Of a DNA stretch of 64,000 nt, positions 25,875 to 34,983 are shown one piece after another. The number at the start of each line of letters is the position of its first letter. The first letter of the stretch is position 1. Position numbers and translations under genes: made by a program. The stretch is from DATKNA01 sp963755755 (GTDB lineage: Bacteria > Actinomycetota > Actinomycetes > Actinomycetales > Kineosporiaceae), in assembly GCA_963755755.1 (NCBI GenBank), contig CAVWLJ010000002.1:186001-250000 (forward strand), in the 5' to 3' direction. The notes beneath the pieces are model-generated. The model saw nothing but the letters and a program-made list of their open reading frames with translations. It ran no database searches and was not told the origin of the DNA.

Positions 25875-26720
25875 GTGCGGATCGACCTCCACGTCCACTC
25901 GACGGCCTCCGACGGCACCTCGCCGCCGGCGGCCGTGCTCGAGGAGGCGGCCTCCGCCGGGCTCGACGTCGTCGCCCTGACCGACCACGACACCACCGCG
26001 GGCTGGGCCGAGGCCGCCGCGGCCGTCCCCGCCACCGGGGTCACCCTCGTGCCGGGTACCGAGATCTCCACCCAGGCCCGCGGCATCAGCATCCACCTGC
26101 TGGCCTACCTGCAGGATCCGGCCGAGCCCACCCTCGTGGCCGAGCTGGAACGCACCCGGACGGACCGGCTGTCGCGGGCGCGCCGCATGGTCGACCTGAT
26201 CGCGCGTGACCACCCCCTCACGTGGGAGGAGGTCGAGGCCCAGGTCGAGCCGGGCGCCACCGTCGGCCGCCCGCACATCGCCGACGCCATGGTGGCCGCC
26301 GGGCTGGTCCGCGACCGCGACGAGGCCTTCGCCACCGTCCTGCACAGCCGCTCGCCGTACTACGTCCGCCACTACGCCCCGGACGTCGTAGATGCCGTCC
26401 GGCTCGTCCGGGGTGCCGGGGGAGTGCCGGTCATGGCGCACCCGCTCGCTGCCCGCCGCGGGCTCACCGTGTCGGACGCCGTCATCGCCGAGATGGCCGC
26501 GGCCGGTCTGGCCGGTCTCGAGGTCGAGCACCGCGACCACGAACCCGCCGAGCGGGAGCACCTGCTGCGCCTCGCCCGCGACCTCGGCCTCTTCACCACG
26601 GGGTCGAGCGACTACCACGGCACGGGCAAGCTCAACCGGATCGGCGAGAACGTCACGGCGCCGGCGGTGCTGGAGCTGATCGAGGCGCAGGGGGCGGGGA
26701 CGCCGGTGGTCCGGCCGTGA
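25875..26720 (+). CDS. PHP-domain phosphoesterase (3',5'-nucleoside bisphosphate phosphatase-like)
   Basis: 281 residues. The four PHP motifs are visible: DLHVHSTASDGT, LTDHDTTAGW, PGTEISTQ, and the late GSSDYHGTGK, with HPLAARRGLTV between. Metal ligands are complete. It resembles the YciV/TrpH (RNase AM) group that hydrolyses 3',5'-bisphosphates or trims RNA 5' ends. It overlaps marC by four bases. The catalytic role is inferred from the family. Confidence 0.88.
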   Translation: MRIDLHVHSTASDGTSPPAAVLEEAASAGLDVVALTDHDTTAGWAEAAAAVPATGVTLVPGTEISTQARGISIHLLAYLQDPAEPTLVAELERTRTDRLSRARRMVDLIARDHPLTWEEVEAQVEPGATVGRPHIADAMVAAGLVRDRDEAFATVLHSRSPYYVRHYAPDVVDAVRLVRGAGGVPVMAHPLAARRGLTVSDAVIAEMAAAGLAGLEVEHRDHEPAEREHLLRLARDLGLFTTGSSDYHGTGKLNRIGENVTAPAVLELIEAQGAGTPVVRP

Positions 26721-27334
26721 GCTCCGTCGTCAACGGCCGCTTCTTCGTCGAGTCGTTCGTCACCCTGTTCGTGATCATGGATCCGCTCGGCACCCTGCCG
26801 GTCTTCCTGGCGCTGACGGCGACCGCGGGACGCGGCGAGCGTATCCGCGCCGCCCGCCAGGCCGTCGGCGTCGCACTGCTCGTCATCGTCGTGTTCGCCG
26901 TCTTCGGGCAGGCGATCCTCGGGTACCTGCACGTCACGCTCCCGGCACTACAGGGCGCCGGGGGACTGCTCCTGCTGCTCATCGCCCTCGAGCTGCTCAC
27001 GGACCAGGCCGACACCGAGCCGGTCCGCACCGAAGGCGTCAACATCGCGTTCGTCCCGCTCGGGACGCCGCTGCTGGCCGGGCCCGGAGCCATCGCCGCC
27101 GTCATCGTGTTCGTCAACCAGGTGCACGGCGTCGCCGACGCCGTCGGGCTGGCGCTCGGCGTCCTGGGCATCCACATCGTCCTGTACCTGACCATGCGGT
27201 TCGGCACGATCTTCCTGCGGCTGCTCGGGCGCAGCGGGGTCAGTCTCGTCACCCGGATCTCCGGCCTGCTGCTCTCGGCCATCGCGGTGCAGCTCATCGC
27301 GGACGCCGTGCGCGCGTTCGTGGAGGCGTCATGA
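26717..27334 (+). CDS. MarC family integral membrane protein
   Basis: 205 residues with about six membrane helices: FFVESFVTLFVIMDPLGTLP (with the family's DPLG), QAVGVALLVIVVFAVFGQAI, GAGGLLLLLIALELLT, VPLGTPLLAGPGAIAAVIVF, GLALGVLGIHIVLYLTMRF and RISGLLLSAIAVQLIADAVR. The DPxG and PLLAGPGAI motifs identify MarC. Despite the name, transport of antibiotics is not established. It is coupled to the PHP gene upstream and to the RecB-like gene downstream by ATGA overlap. Confidence 0.9.
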   Translation: MSSVVNGRFFVESFVTLFVIMDPLGTLPVFLALTATAGRGERIRAARQAVGVALLVIVVFAVFGQAILGYLHVTLPALQGAGGLLLLLIALELLTDQADTEPVRTEGVNIAFVPLGTPLLAGPGAIAAVIVFVNQVHGVADAVGLALGVLGIHIVLYLTMRFGTIFLRLLGRSGVSLVTRISGLLLSAIAVQLIADAVRAFVEAS

Positions 27335-28200
27335 GCGCCGACGCCCGCCGCCGGCGTCCAGGGCGTGCTCGAGGGGATGCCGCGCCGGCTCTACCCCTGC
27401 ACGCCCACCCGGCTCCTGACCTGGCTGGACTGCCCGCGCCGCTACCGCTTCAGCTACCTGGACCGCCCCGCGCCGCCCAAGGGCCCGCCCTGGGCGCACA
27501 CCGGGCTGGGGACGTCGGTGCACACGGCACTGGCCTCGTGGTGGCGGCTGCCCGCGCGGGAGCGGACGCCGGACCGCGGCGCACAGCTGGTCCGCCAGGG
27601 CTGGGTCCGCGAGGGCTACCGCGACGATGCGCAGTCCGAGGCGGTGCGGGAGCGCGCGGCCGGCTGGGTGCGCGACTACCTCGCCGATGTCGACCCCCGG
27701 ACCGAACCGATCGGCGTCGAGCGCACGGTCTCCGCGCCGACGCCGGCGCTCGTGCTCTCCGGGCGGGTGGACCGGATCGACGAGCGCCCCGACGGGAGCG
27801 TCGTCGTCGTCGACTACAAGACCGGCCGCCGGCCGCCCGCGGACCACGACGCGCGGGCCAGCCTCGCCCTCGCCGTCTACGCCGTCGCCGCGGCGCGCAC
27901 CCTGCGGCGTCCGTGCGCCGTCGTCGAGCTGCACCACCTGCCGACCGGGACCGTCGCCGCCGCGGCGCACGAGGAGGGGAGCCTGGCGCGCAAGGTGGCC
28001 GAGGCGGAGTCGATCGCGCGTGAGGCGCGGGCCGCCGACGAGGCCTACGCCAGCAAGTTCCGCCACGGAGCGCACCTTCCCCGTCCGTCCGTCCGGGTCG
28101 TGCGGTTGGTGCGACTTCCGTGCAGCCTGTCCTGAGGGGCGGGCCGCGGCGCCGCAGCGGCACCCGTGGGACGCCGTCGACGACGCTGGACGCCGGCTGA
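27331..28200 (+). CDS. RecB/Cas4-type PD-(D/E)XK nuclease (frameshifted)
   Basis: About 288 residues with single-base breaks near 27350-27361, 28095 and possibly 28180. It begins near RRLYPCTPTRLLTWLDCPRR, with the first conserved Cys. The nuclease core is LSGRVDRIDERPDGSVVVVD followed by YKTGRRP (Asp and the D-x-K triad). After the second break comes the C-terminal Cys cluster CGWCDFRAACPEG, which with the first Cys forms the Fe-S site of RecB/Cas4 nucleases. It probably processes DNA ends; no CRISPR genes are nearby. The exact C-terminus is uncertain; a TGA at 28198 in the third frame is taken. Confidence 0.75.
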
Positions 28201-28204
28201 GCGG

Positions 28205-29268
28205 TTACGGCTCGGTCGGGTCCGGGCTCGGCTCGACGGAAGGGTCCGTGCACGCGTCGGTCAGGGGATCGGTCAGGCGCAGCCGGGTCTTCGCCGCCAG
28301 CAGGTGCGGCCCCTCGTGCAGCGGTGGGACCCGGCCCTGCGCGCCGCGCAGCGCCGCCCGCAGGGTGCGCAGCCCCACGGTGGTGGCGGCGTCGGGAAGG
28401 CCGGCAGCGCCGGGCAACTCCGGCAGCGCGTACAGCCGGCGCCCCCACGGCGGCAGCGCCGCGAACGCGAGCCCGGCGATGTCCGCCCACGCCGGTGACG
28501 CCGGCGTCGTCAGCGCCACCCGTGCCGGCGCCGGGGTCGTCACCAGGTCCAGCGCGGTCCGTCGCGCCGCCGTCGTGCACTCCAGCGCCGGTCTGATCAC
28601 CCGGAAGTAGTCCTGCAACGCGGCGCGGTCGTGGGGCACCTCGTCCGGCTCCAGCCCGACGAGCATCGCGGCGCGCACCTGCTCGGCGATGTACGCGTCC
28701 TGCTCCGCCCCGGTCAGGCTCAGGCCGCCGCGCGTGACGACCTCGAGGAACGACGCGACGAGGCAGCAGTGCACCCAGGCGAGCAGCTGCGGGTCCTCGG
28801 CGTCGTACGCGATGCCCGACGGCAGCGTGCCGTGCACGCGGGCATGGATCGCCCGTACTCGGGACGCCGGCGAGCATCGCGTCCGTCGCACTGCCGAAGG
28901 TGGTGACCGCGATGTACTCGGCCGTCCGCGAGAGCCGGCCCCACCAGTCCTGGTGGAAGGTCGAGTGCTCGACGAAGGCCTCGAGGGCGACGGGGTGCAA
29001 CGCCTGCAGCAGCATGGCCCTCAGGCCCGGCCACGCCCATCAGCAGTTCGGCGTGCACGCGCCAGGTCACGCTGTCCGGGCCGAACAGGCCGGCGTCCCC
29101 ACTGCCGAGCCTCGTCGGAGCGCATGCGTCGAGCCTCGTCCCGAGCCCGGGACCGATCCCTGGGACGGCCGTCCGGACCGGTCCGGAGGCACCGGTGGGT
29201 CGCTCAGCCCTGATCAGCCTGGCCCGGGGCCGCGCTGATCGCAGGTCGAGGCCCTGACCGCCGCTCAC
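28205..29268 (-). CDS. MpaB/DUF2236-type heme oxygenase family protein (frameshifted twice)
   Basis: About 353 residues after removing bases near 29027 and 28861. Starts at a GTG overlapping the CGNR stop. The family's opening FGPDSVTWRVHAE is followed, after the first break, by LRAMLLQALHPVALEAFVEH and TFHQDWWGRLSRTAEYIAVT. After the second break comes RAIHARVHGTLPSGIAYDA, DPQLLAWVHCCLVASFLEV and QDYFRVIRPALECTTAARR. The His in the helices (QALHP, WVHCC) are candidate heme ligands. The family includes mycophenolic-acid MpaB and rubber-cleaving Lcp; the substrate here is unknown. Confidence 0.8.
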
Positions 29269-29825
29269 GCCCGGCCGGCCGGGGAGGTCTCCCGGTGACG
29301 GCGGCGGTAGGCGGCGGCCTTCGCCCGGTCGCCGCAGCCCTTCATGCCGCACCACCGGCGGCGACCGCCGCGCGACCGGTCGACGAAGAGGCGCGTGCAG
29401 TGCGGGTCGGCGCACTCGCCGCAGCGCGGCCAGATCGTCGGACGAGGAGGAGGTCCAGGGCGTCGCGGGCCACCGCGCCGAGGAGCCCGTCCAGGCCGCC
29501 GGTCCAGCGCACGGCGCCCGTCCCGGTGAGTTCGGGCACGAGGGTGGCCCGGGCGGCGGCGTTCACCAGCCTCCGGTCGCGGTCGGCGGTCCGGACGCCG
29601 GTGAGCCGCGCGGTGACGACGGCGTAGAGCGCCTCGCGCAGTTCCCGGATGCGGTCGAGGTCGGCGTCGTCGCCACGCAGGTCGTCCACGGCGAGAGCCG
29701 GCGGCGCGGACCCAGCTCTCGACGTCCGGCCAGCTCCGCAGCCGCTCGACGTCGGCGCTGCCCCGGTCGGAGAGCGTGCCGACGAGGTCCAGGACGGGCC
29801 GTCCTCCGGCGTGGTCGAACTCCAC
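29265..29825 (-). CDS. CGNR zinc-finger transcriptional regulator (frameshifted three times)
   Basis: About 185 residues after removing bases near 29700, 29447 and 29420. The N-terminal ABATE-like domain begins VEFDHAGGRPVLDLVGTLSD and continues LRELREALYAVVTARLTG-like (DRIRELREALYAVV). The C-terminal zinc finger reads RECADPHCTRLFVDRSRGGR and RRWCGMKGCGDRAKAAAYRR, where CGDR stands in place of CGNR. The GTG at 29825 is chosen; an in-frame ATG at 29855 is possible. It is divergent from an MFS gene with paired palindromes between, which suggests that it controls that gene and itself. Confidence 0.82.
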   Translation of the reverse strand: MEFDHAGGRPVLDLVGTLSDRGSADVERLRSWPDVESWVRAAGSRRGRPAWRRRRPRPHPGTARGALRRRHRAAHRRPDRRPRPEAGERRRPGHPRARTHRDGRRALDRRPGRAPRRGGPRRPGPPPRPTIWPRCGECADPHCTRLFVDRSRGGRRRWCGMKGCGDRAKAAAYRRRHRETSPAGRA

Positions 29826-29848
29826 GTCACCAGTTTGAGACGGTGACG
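29825..29848. promoter_or_regulatory. inverted repeat, candidate operator 1 of the CGNR regulator
   Basis: CGTCACC (29825-29831) and GGTGACG (29842-29848) flank ten bases. It overlaps the start of the CGNR gene, the position expected for autorepression. The half-site GTCACC is shared with the second palindrome 36 bases downstream. Confidence 0.55.
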
Positions 29849-29883
29849 CGTGCATGGGCAACAGGACAGCGGGTACGACGGAT

Positions 29884-29908
29884 GCGTCACCGGTTCGACC
29901 GGTGACGC
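29884..29908. promoter_or_regulatory. perfect palindrome, candidate operator 2
   Basis: GCGTCACCGGT-TCG-ACCGGTGACGC, with 11-base arms and a three-base centre. It lies 30 bases before the MFS start. It carries the same GTCACC/GGTGAC half-sites as the first repeat (nine instead of ten bases apart). Confidence 0.6.
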
Positions 29909-29937
29909 GTGACAAGCGAGTCGACGAGGAGCTCGTG

Positions 29938-31168
29938 ATGAGGCGTCAGATCGTCCACTACGCCGGCGCGGCCGTGCTCGTGCGGACCGCGGACGAGGGG
30001 GCCCGGGTCGCCCTCGTCCTTCTCGCGCTGGAGCGGACCCGCAGCGCGGCGCTGGGCGGGCTCCTCGTGGCCGCGCTGCTCGTGCCGCACGTCGCCGCGG
30101 CGGGTGTCGTCGGCGCCCGCGCGGACCGGTCACGCCGTCCGCTGCGGGTCGTGGCCGTCGCCGCGGCCGGTTTCGGGATCGCGCTGGGCCTCACGTCGGC
30201 CGCGCTCGGACCGGTCCCGGCGCCCGTCGTCCTCGGCGTCCTGCTCGCCGGCGGCTGCTGCGGACCGGCCCTCACGGGGGCGCTGTCGAGCCACCTGCCC
30301 GCGCTCGTGCCGGCGCGGGACGTGCCGCGCGCCTTCGGCGTCGACGCGCTGACCTACGACGTCGCGGGAATGCTCGGCCCGGCCGTCGCGGGCGTCGTCG
30401 CCGGCCGGGCCTCGGCCGCCGTGGCGACGGTCGTGCTCGCGGTGGCCGCGCTGGCCGGTGCCGCGGCGGTCGCCGCGCTGCCTGCCCCGCCGGATCGCGA
30501 ACGCCCGGAGCCGGGGTCGGTGAAGCTGACGGACGGGGTGCGCGCGATGTGGCGCGAGCGTCCGCTGGCCGTGGTCACGGCCGCGACCAGCGTCGGTCAG
30601 CTCGGGTTCGGCGCGCTGCCCGTCGTCGTCGCCGTCGTCGCCGTGCGGCACGCGGCGCCCTCCACCGCGGGCCTGCTGCTGGCCGCGCTCACCGCCGGAG
30701 GGCTCGTCGGCTCACTGATCTGGACCTGGCGGCCGGCCGCGCCCGGAGCACGCGCCCTGGGTGGTCGTGGCCGCGCTCCTCGGCACGGCGCTGCCCGTCG
30801 CGGCAGGGGCGCTCACGACGTCGCCGGCCGTGCTGGCTGCCCTGTTCGCGCTGTCCGGCGTCGCGAACGGCCCGCTCATCGGCGCGCTGCTCGTCACCCG
30901 GGAGCGGTTCGCGCCGTCGGCGGTCCGCAGCCAGGTGTTCACCCTGGGCGCGGGCGTCAAGACCTCGTTCACCGCGGCCGGCTCGGCGCTCGCCGGCCTG
31001 CTCGCGGCGTGGCCGACGGCGACGCAGCTGCTGCTCGTCGCCGCCTGCCCGGTCGTCGCCGCCCTCGGCGGAGCCGCAGGTCTGCGGCTCGCCCCGAGGG
31101 ACGGAACGACGGAGAACTACTCGCCGACGGCGACGTCGACGGCGTCGACGGCCGGTCCGCTGTCCTGA
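29938..31168 (+). CDS. MFS transporter (frameshifted)
   Basis: About 409 residues with one extra base near 30747. It is rich in hydrophobic helices: LGGLLVAALLVPHVAAAGVV, VVAVAAAGFGIALGLTSAAL, VVLGVLLAGGCCGPALTGAL, AVATVVLAVAALAGAAAVAA, FGALPVVVAVVAVRHAAP, and after the break VVVAALLGTALPVAAGALTT and LLLVAACPVVAALGGAAG. The ARADRSRRPL loop after helix 2 resembles the MFS G-x-x-x-D-R-x-x-R-R motif. GAGGAG precedes the ATG. It is probably a drug or metabolite exporter under control of the divergent CGNR gene. The 3' end overlaps convergent rhlE by 52 bases. Confidence 0.82.
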
Positions 31169-32892
31169 CCGGCACCCTGACCGGAACCGCGGCGGCGCCG
31201 GCGACGACGGGGACGCCGGTCGGCGTCGGCGGCCGGAGCGTCCGGCCCGTCACTGGACAGCTCGACGACGGTGGCGTCGGGCGAGCCCTCGACCGCCCCC
31301 TCCAGGGGGACGCCCGCCCGGGTGCGGCGGCGCTGACGGGTACGGGCCGGCCGCTCGGCCGCCGTCGCGTCCTCGGCGGGCTCCGCCGCCAGCGTCTCCG
31401 CTGCCTCACCACGGCTGCTGCGCCGCGGCCGGCGGCCGCCCTCGGCGTCCGCCCCGCCACGCCCGCGAGCGCCCTTGGCGCCCGGCTGGCGACGGCCGGT
31501 CTCGCCCAGGTCCTCGACGTCCTCGGCGTCCAGGCCGGCACGCGTGCGGGCGCCCCGCGGCAGGGTGCCGCGGGTGCCCTCGGGGATGTCGAGGTCCTCG
31601 AAGAGGGCCGGGGACGAGGAGTACGTCTCGGCGGGCTCGGGGATGCCCAGGTCGAGGCCCTTGTCGATCAGGCTCCACCGGGAGAGGTCCTCCCAGTCGA
31701 CGAACGTCACGGCCGTGCCGGTGTTGCCGGCCCGCGCGGTGCGGCCGATGCGGTGGAGGTAGGTCTTCTCGTCCTCCGGGCACTGGTAGTTGATGACGTG
31801 CGTGACGTCGTCGACGTCGATGCCGCGGGCCGCGACGTCGGTGGCGACGAGGACGTCGACCTTGCCCTTGCGGAACGCGCGCAGCGCCTGCTCGCGCGCG
31901 CCCTGGCCGAGGTCGCCGTGCAGCGCGCCCACCGCGAACCCGCGCTCGCCGAGCTCGTCGGCGACCTTCGCGACGGTCCGCTTCGTGCGGGCGAAGATGA
32001 TGGTGAGGCCGCGGTCGCGGGCCTGCAGGATGCGCGCCAGCATCTCGACCTTGTCGAGCGCGTGGGCGCGGTAGACGACCTGCTTGGTCGCCTTGACGGT
32101 GGCGCCGGTGTCGTCCGGGTCGGCGGCGCGGATGTGCGTCGGCTGCGTCATGTAGCTGCGAGCCAGCGAGACGACCGGACCGGGCATCGTGGCGGAGAAG
32201 AGCATGGTCTGGCGGCCGGCCGGGGTCTGCGCGAGCAGCTTCTCGACGTCCGGCAGGAAGCCGAGGTCGAGCATCTCGTCGGCCTCGTCGAGCACGACCA
32301 TGCGGGCGTGCCCGAGCGTGAGGTGCTTCTGCTGGGCGAGGTCCAGGAGCCGGCCGGGGGTACCGACGACGACCTCGACGCCCTTGACGAGTGCCTCGAT
32401 CTGCGGCTCGTACGCCCGGCCGCCGTACACGGTGAGCACGCGGACGCCGCGGAGCTTGCCCGCGACCTGAAGGTCACCGGAGACCTGGACGGCCAGCTCC
32501 CGGGTCGGGACGACGACGAGCGCCTGCGGCTTGCCCGGCGCCTCGAGCGCCTCGAAGCCCTCCTCGCCCGGCGCGACGACGCGCTGGAGCACGGGGATGC
32601 CGAAGCCGAGGGTCTTGCCGGTGCCGGTCTTGGCCTGCCCGATGATGTCGTGCCCGGTGAGGGCGACCGGCAGGGTCATGGCCTGGATCGGGAAGGGGTG
32701 GGTGATGCCGACGCCCTCGAGCGCGGCGACGATGGGGGCCTGGACGCCGAGGTCGGCGAAGCTGGGGCCGCTGGTCGCCGAGACGTCGTCGGACAGGTCG
32801 TCCGAGATGTCATCCGAGATGTCGGCGGAGATGTCGTCCTCGAGCACGGTCTGCTCGTCGAGGTCGGCGGTTGCGTATGCGTCTGTGGACAC
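31117..32892 (-). CDS. rhlE: DEAD/DEAH-box RNA helicase (RhlE-type)
   Basis: 591 residues, intact. An acidic N-terminus has repeats (DDISADISDDISDDLSDDVS). Helicase motifs: Q motif FADLGVQAPIVAALEGVGI, I AKTGTGKT, Ia VPTRELAVQ, Ib TPGRLLD, II VLDEADEML, III FSATMP, IV TIIFARTKRTV, V VATDVAARGIDVDDVTHVIN, VI HRIGRTARAG. The C-terminal third is an Arg/Ala/Glu-rich RNA-binding tail. It likely functions in ribosome assembly or RNA decay. The GTG start has no clear ribosome binding site. Confidence 0.94.
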   Translation of the reverse strand: MSTDAYATADLDEQTVLEDDISADISDDISDDLSDDVSATSGPSFADLGVQAPIVAALEGVGITHPFPIQAMTLPVALTGHDIIGQAKTGTGKTLGFGIPVLQRVVAPGEEGFEALEAPGKPQALVVVPTRELAVQVSGDLQVAGKLRGVRVLTVYGGRAYEPQIEALVKGVEVVVGTPGRLLDLAQQKHLTLGHARMVVLDEADEMLDLGFLPDVEKLLAQTPAGRQTMLFSATMPGPVVSLARSYMTQPTHIRAADPDDTGATVKATKQVVYRAHALDKVEMLARILQARDRGLTIIFARTKRTVAKVADELGERGFAVGALHGDLGQGAREQALRAFRKGKVDVLVATDVAARGIDVDDVTHVINYQCPEDEKTYLHRIGRTARAGNTGTAVTFVDWEDLSRWSLIDKGLDLGIPEPAETYSSSPALFEDLDIPEGTRGTLPRGARTRAGLDAEDVEDLGETGRRQPGAKGARGRGGADAEGGRRPRRSSRGEAAETLAAEPAEDATAAERPARTRQRRRTRAGVPLEGAVEGSPDATVVELSSDGPDAPAADADRRPRRRRRRRGSGQGAGQDSGPAVDAVDVAVGE

Positions 32893-33100
32893 GGACTGCT
32901 TTCTGGTCGGGGCGGGGGCCGCGCACCGCAGCGCTCAGCACCGGGTGGAGCTGAGGCGCGACGGCGGGCACATCGCGATCGTGGGAGCCGATCGGGCACC
33001 CGACCGGTCATCCGTTTCCGTCGGCGGGAAGTCGCCGATCCTGTACAGGGTAACCGGCTCCGACGGGCAACCCTTCCCACGACGGGCGTTTCCACCCGGA
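32893..33100. other. divergent intergenic region between rhlE and the ferritin-like gene
   Basis: About 200 bases. No ORF of note. It must contain the rhlE promoter and a probable 5' leader; I see no clear riboswitch. GGGTAACC and GGATAACC near the right end mark the ferritin-like promoter. Confidence 0.3.
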
Positions 33101-33106
33101 TAACCT
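33101..33106 (+). promoter_or_regulatory. leaderless -10 box of the ferritin-like gene
   Basis: TAACCT followed by seven bases and the ATG at 33114, with no ribosome binding site. Confidence 0.5.
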
Positions 33107-33113
33107 GCGGACC

Positions 33114-33815
33114 ATGACCGAGCCCGGCAGCGCCCCCGAGGTGGAACCCGCGCTCGATCCGGCGCACCGCGCCGCCGTGGTCGACCTGCTCGGTGCGCTG
33201 GCCTATGGGGAGCTCACGGCCTTCTCCCGCCTCGCGGCCGACGCCGATCTCGCGCCGTCGCTCTCCGCCAAAGCGGTGCTGGCGCGCTTCGCCGTCACCG
33301 AGTTCCGGCACTTCGAGCTGCTCCGGGGGCGGCTCGAGGCGATCGAGACCGACCCCGACGCCGCGATGGAGCCCTTCGTGGCCGCACTCGACGCGTTCCA
33401 CGAGCGGACGGCGCCGCAGACGTGGCTCGAGGGCCTGGTCAAGGCGTACGTCGGCGACGGGATCGCCCGGGACTTCTACCGGGAGATCAGCGCCTTCCTC
33501 GACCCGCGGACGCACGAGCTCGTCACCACAGTGCTCCAGGACGAGGGGCACGCGGAGTTCGTGCTGCGCGAGGTCCGGCAGGCGATCGACGCCGATCCGC
33601 GGATCGCCGGGCGGCTCGCGCTCTGGGCGCGGCGGCTGGTGGGGGAGGCGCTCAGCCAGGCGCAGCGGGTGGCCGCCGACCGCGACGGCCTCACCGCGCT
33701 GCTCGTCGGCTCGGTGCCCGGCGCGGGCGCCGACCTGGCCGAGCTCGTCCGGATGTTCGGCCGGATCACCGAGGCGCACATCCGCCGCATGCAGCTGCTC
33801 GGGCTGTCCGCGTGA
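33114..33815 (+). CDS. ferritin-like fold protein (tRNA-hydroxylase-like)
   Basis: 233 residues, predicted all helical. ALAYGELTAFSRLAADADL, FAVTEFRHFELLRGRLEAIE and TVLQDEGHAEFVLREVRQAI carry the Glu and His spaced as in diiron ferritin-like proteins (E-x-x-H pairs in TEFRHFE and DEGHAE). It sits next to rhlE as Rv3210c does in mycobacteria. The substrate is unknown. The last bases overlap purC (GTGA). Confidence 0.85.
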   Translation: MTEPGSAPEVEPALDPAHRAAVVDLLGALAYGELTAFSRLAADADLAPSLSAKAVLARFAVTEFRHFELLRGRLEAIETDPDAAMEPFVAALDAFHERTAPQTWLEGLVKAYVGDGIARDFYREISAFLDPRTHELVTTVLQDEGHAEFVLREVRQAIDADPRIAGRLALWARRLVGEALSQAQRVAADRDGLTALLVGSVPGAGADLAELVRMFGRITEAHIRRMQLLGLSA

Positions 33816-34652
33816 GGCTCGTCCACTCCGGCAAGGTGCGCGACGTCTACGAGGACGGGAGCGACCTCGTCCTCGTCGCCTCCGACCGGATCTCGGTCTA
33901 CGACGTCGTGCTGCCCACTCCGATCCCGGACAAGGGCGCGATCCTCACCCAGCTGTCGCTGTGGTGGTTCGAGCAGCTCGCGGACGTCGTGCCGAACCAC
34001 GTCGTCTCGGCGACGCGACGTCCCCGCGCAGTGGGCCGGCCGCGCGGTCCGCTGCCGGCGGCTGTCGATGGTGCCGGTCGAGTGCATCGCCCGGGGCTAC
34101 CTCGCCGGCTCCGGGCTCGCCGAGTACCGGACGACGGGCGGCGTGCAGGGCAACCGGCTGCCCGAGGGGCTCCTCGAGGGGTCGCGACTGCCCGAGCCGA
34201 TCTTCACGCCGAGCACGAAGGAGCCCGCGGGGAGCGGCCGGCACGACGCGCCCCTCACGTTCGCGGAGGTCGAGCAGCTGCTCGGGCCGGACGACGCCGC
34301 CCGGCTGCGCGAACTCACGCTCGAGGTCTACCGCCGCGGCGCGGAGCTGGCCGCCGCCCGCGGCGTCGTCATCGCCGACACCAAGCTCGAGTTCGGCCGC
34401 TCCGAGGCCGGTGAGCTGATCCTCGGCGACGAGCTCCTGACCCCGGACTCGTCGCGGTTCTGGCCCGCGGAGGACTGGCAGCCCGGTCGACCGCAGTTCG
34501 CCTTCGACAAGCAGTACGTGCGCGACTGGGCGGCGTCCACCGGCTGGGACCGGACCGCCCCCGGGCCCGAGCTGCCGGACGACGTCGTCGCCGTGACCCG
34601 GGAGCGCTACGTCACGGCCTACGAGCGGATCACCGGCCGCGACTGGGTCTGA
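33812..34652 (+). CDS. purC: phosphoribosylaminoimidazole-succinocarboxamide synthase (frameshifted)
   Basis: About 279 residues after removing one base near 34014. SAICAR synthetase joins CAIR and aspartate in purine synthesis. Signatures: HSGKVRDVYEDGSDLVLVAS and DRISVYDVVLPTPIPDKG at the N-terminus; after the break MVPVECIARGYLAGSGLAEY, GLLEGSRLPEPIFTPSTKEP, VIADTKLEFGRSE and DELLTPDSSRFWP. The whole domain order is intact on either side of the break and the enzyme is normally essential without purines, so a sequencing error is likely. The GTG start overlaps the ferritin-like stop. Confidence 0.93.
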
Positions 34653-34684
34653 TCCGTTCGCCGGTCAGATCCGTTCGCTCGTCA
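34651..34684. repeat. 17-bp tandem duplication in the convergent gap
   Basis: Two adjacent 17-base copies, GATCCGTTCGCCGGTCA and GATCCGTTCGCTCGTCA, differ at two positions. They fill the gap between purC and the DUF3107 gene. The purC stop runs into copy 1, and the DUF3107 stop codon is the end of copy 2. Confidence 0.85.
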
Positions 34685-34906
34685 GAGGCCGCCGAAGCCG
34701 ACGCGGCGCGTCTCGGGGGCGCCGATCTCGACGTAGCCGATGAGCGAGCCGTTGATGAGGACGAGCTTGCCCTTGTCGTCGACCAGGCGGAGCTGGTTGC
34801 CGGTCGTGATCGCATTCTGCACGGCGTCCGCGATCTGGTCCGGCGTCTGCTCGGACTCGAGCACGACCTCACGGGCGACGTCCCGGATACCGATCTTGAC
34901 CTCCAC
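34682..34906 (-). CDS. DUF3107 family small protein
   Basis: 74 residues from a GTG with AGGAGG upstream. It reads EVKIGIRDVAREVVLESEQT, then DQIADAVQNAITTGNQLRLV and INGSLIGYVEIG. This is the conserved DUF3107 family (TB9.4, Rv3208A-like), located next to a TetR regulator as in mycobacteria. The function is unknown. Confidence 0.88.
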   Translation of the reverse strand: MEVKIGIRDVAREVVLESEQTPDQIADAVQNAITTGNQLRLVDDKGKLVLINGSLIGYVEIGAPETRRVGFGGL

Positions 34907-34983
34907 AGCGGTGGCCTCCTGGTGAACTGCTACGGGTGGACGGCGGAAGAACGGTGGCAGGCTAACCCAGCCGGGGCCGGCCG

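Noticed and set aside
27331..28200. Cas4 of a CRISPR system
   Set aside because: The nuclease and Cys cluster fit Cas4/RecB, but no cas genes or repeats are in the window; general RecB-family nuclease is safer.
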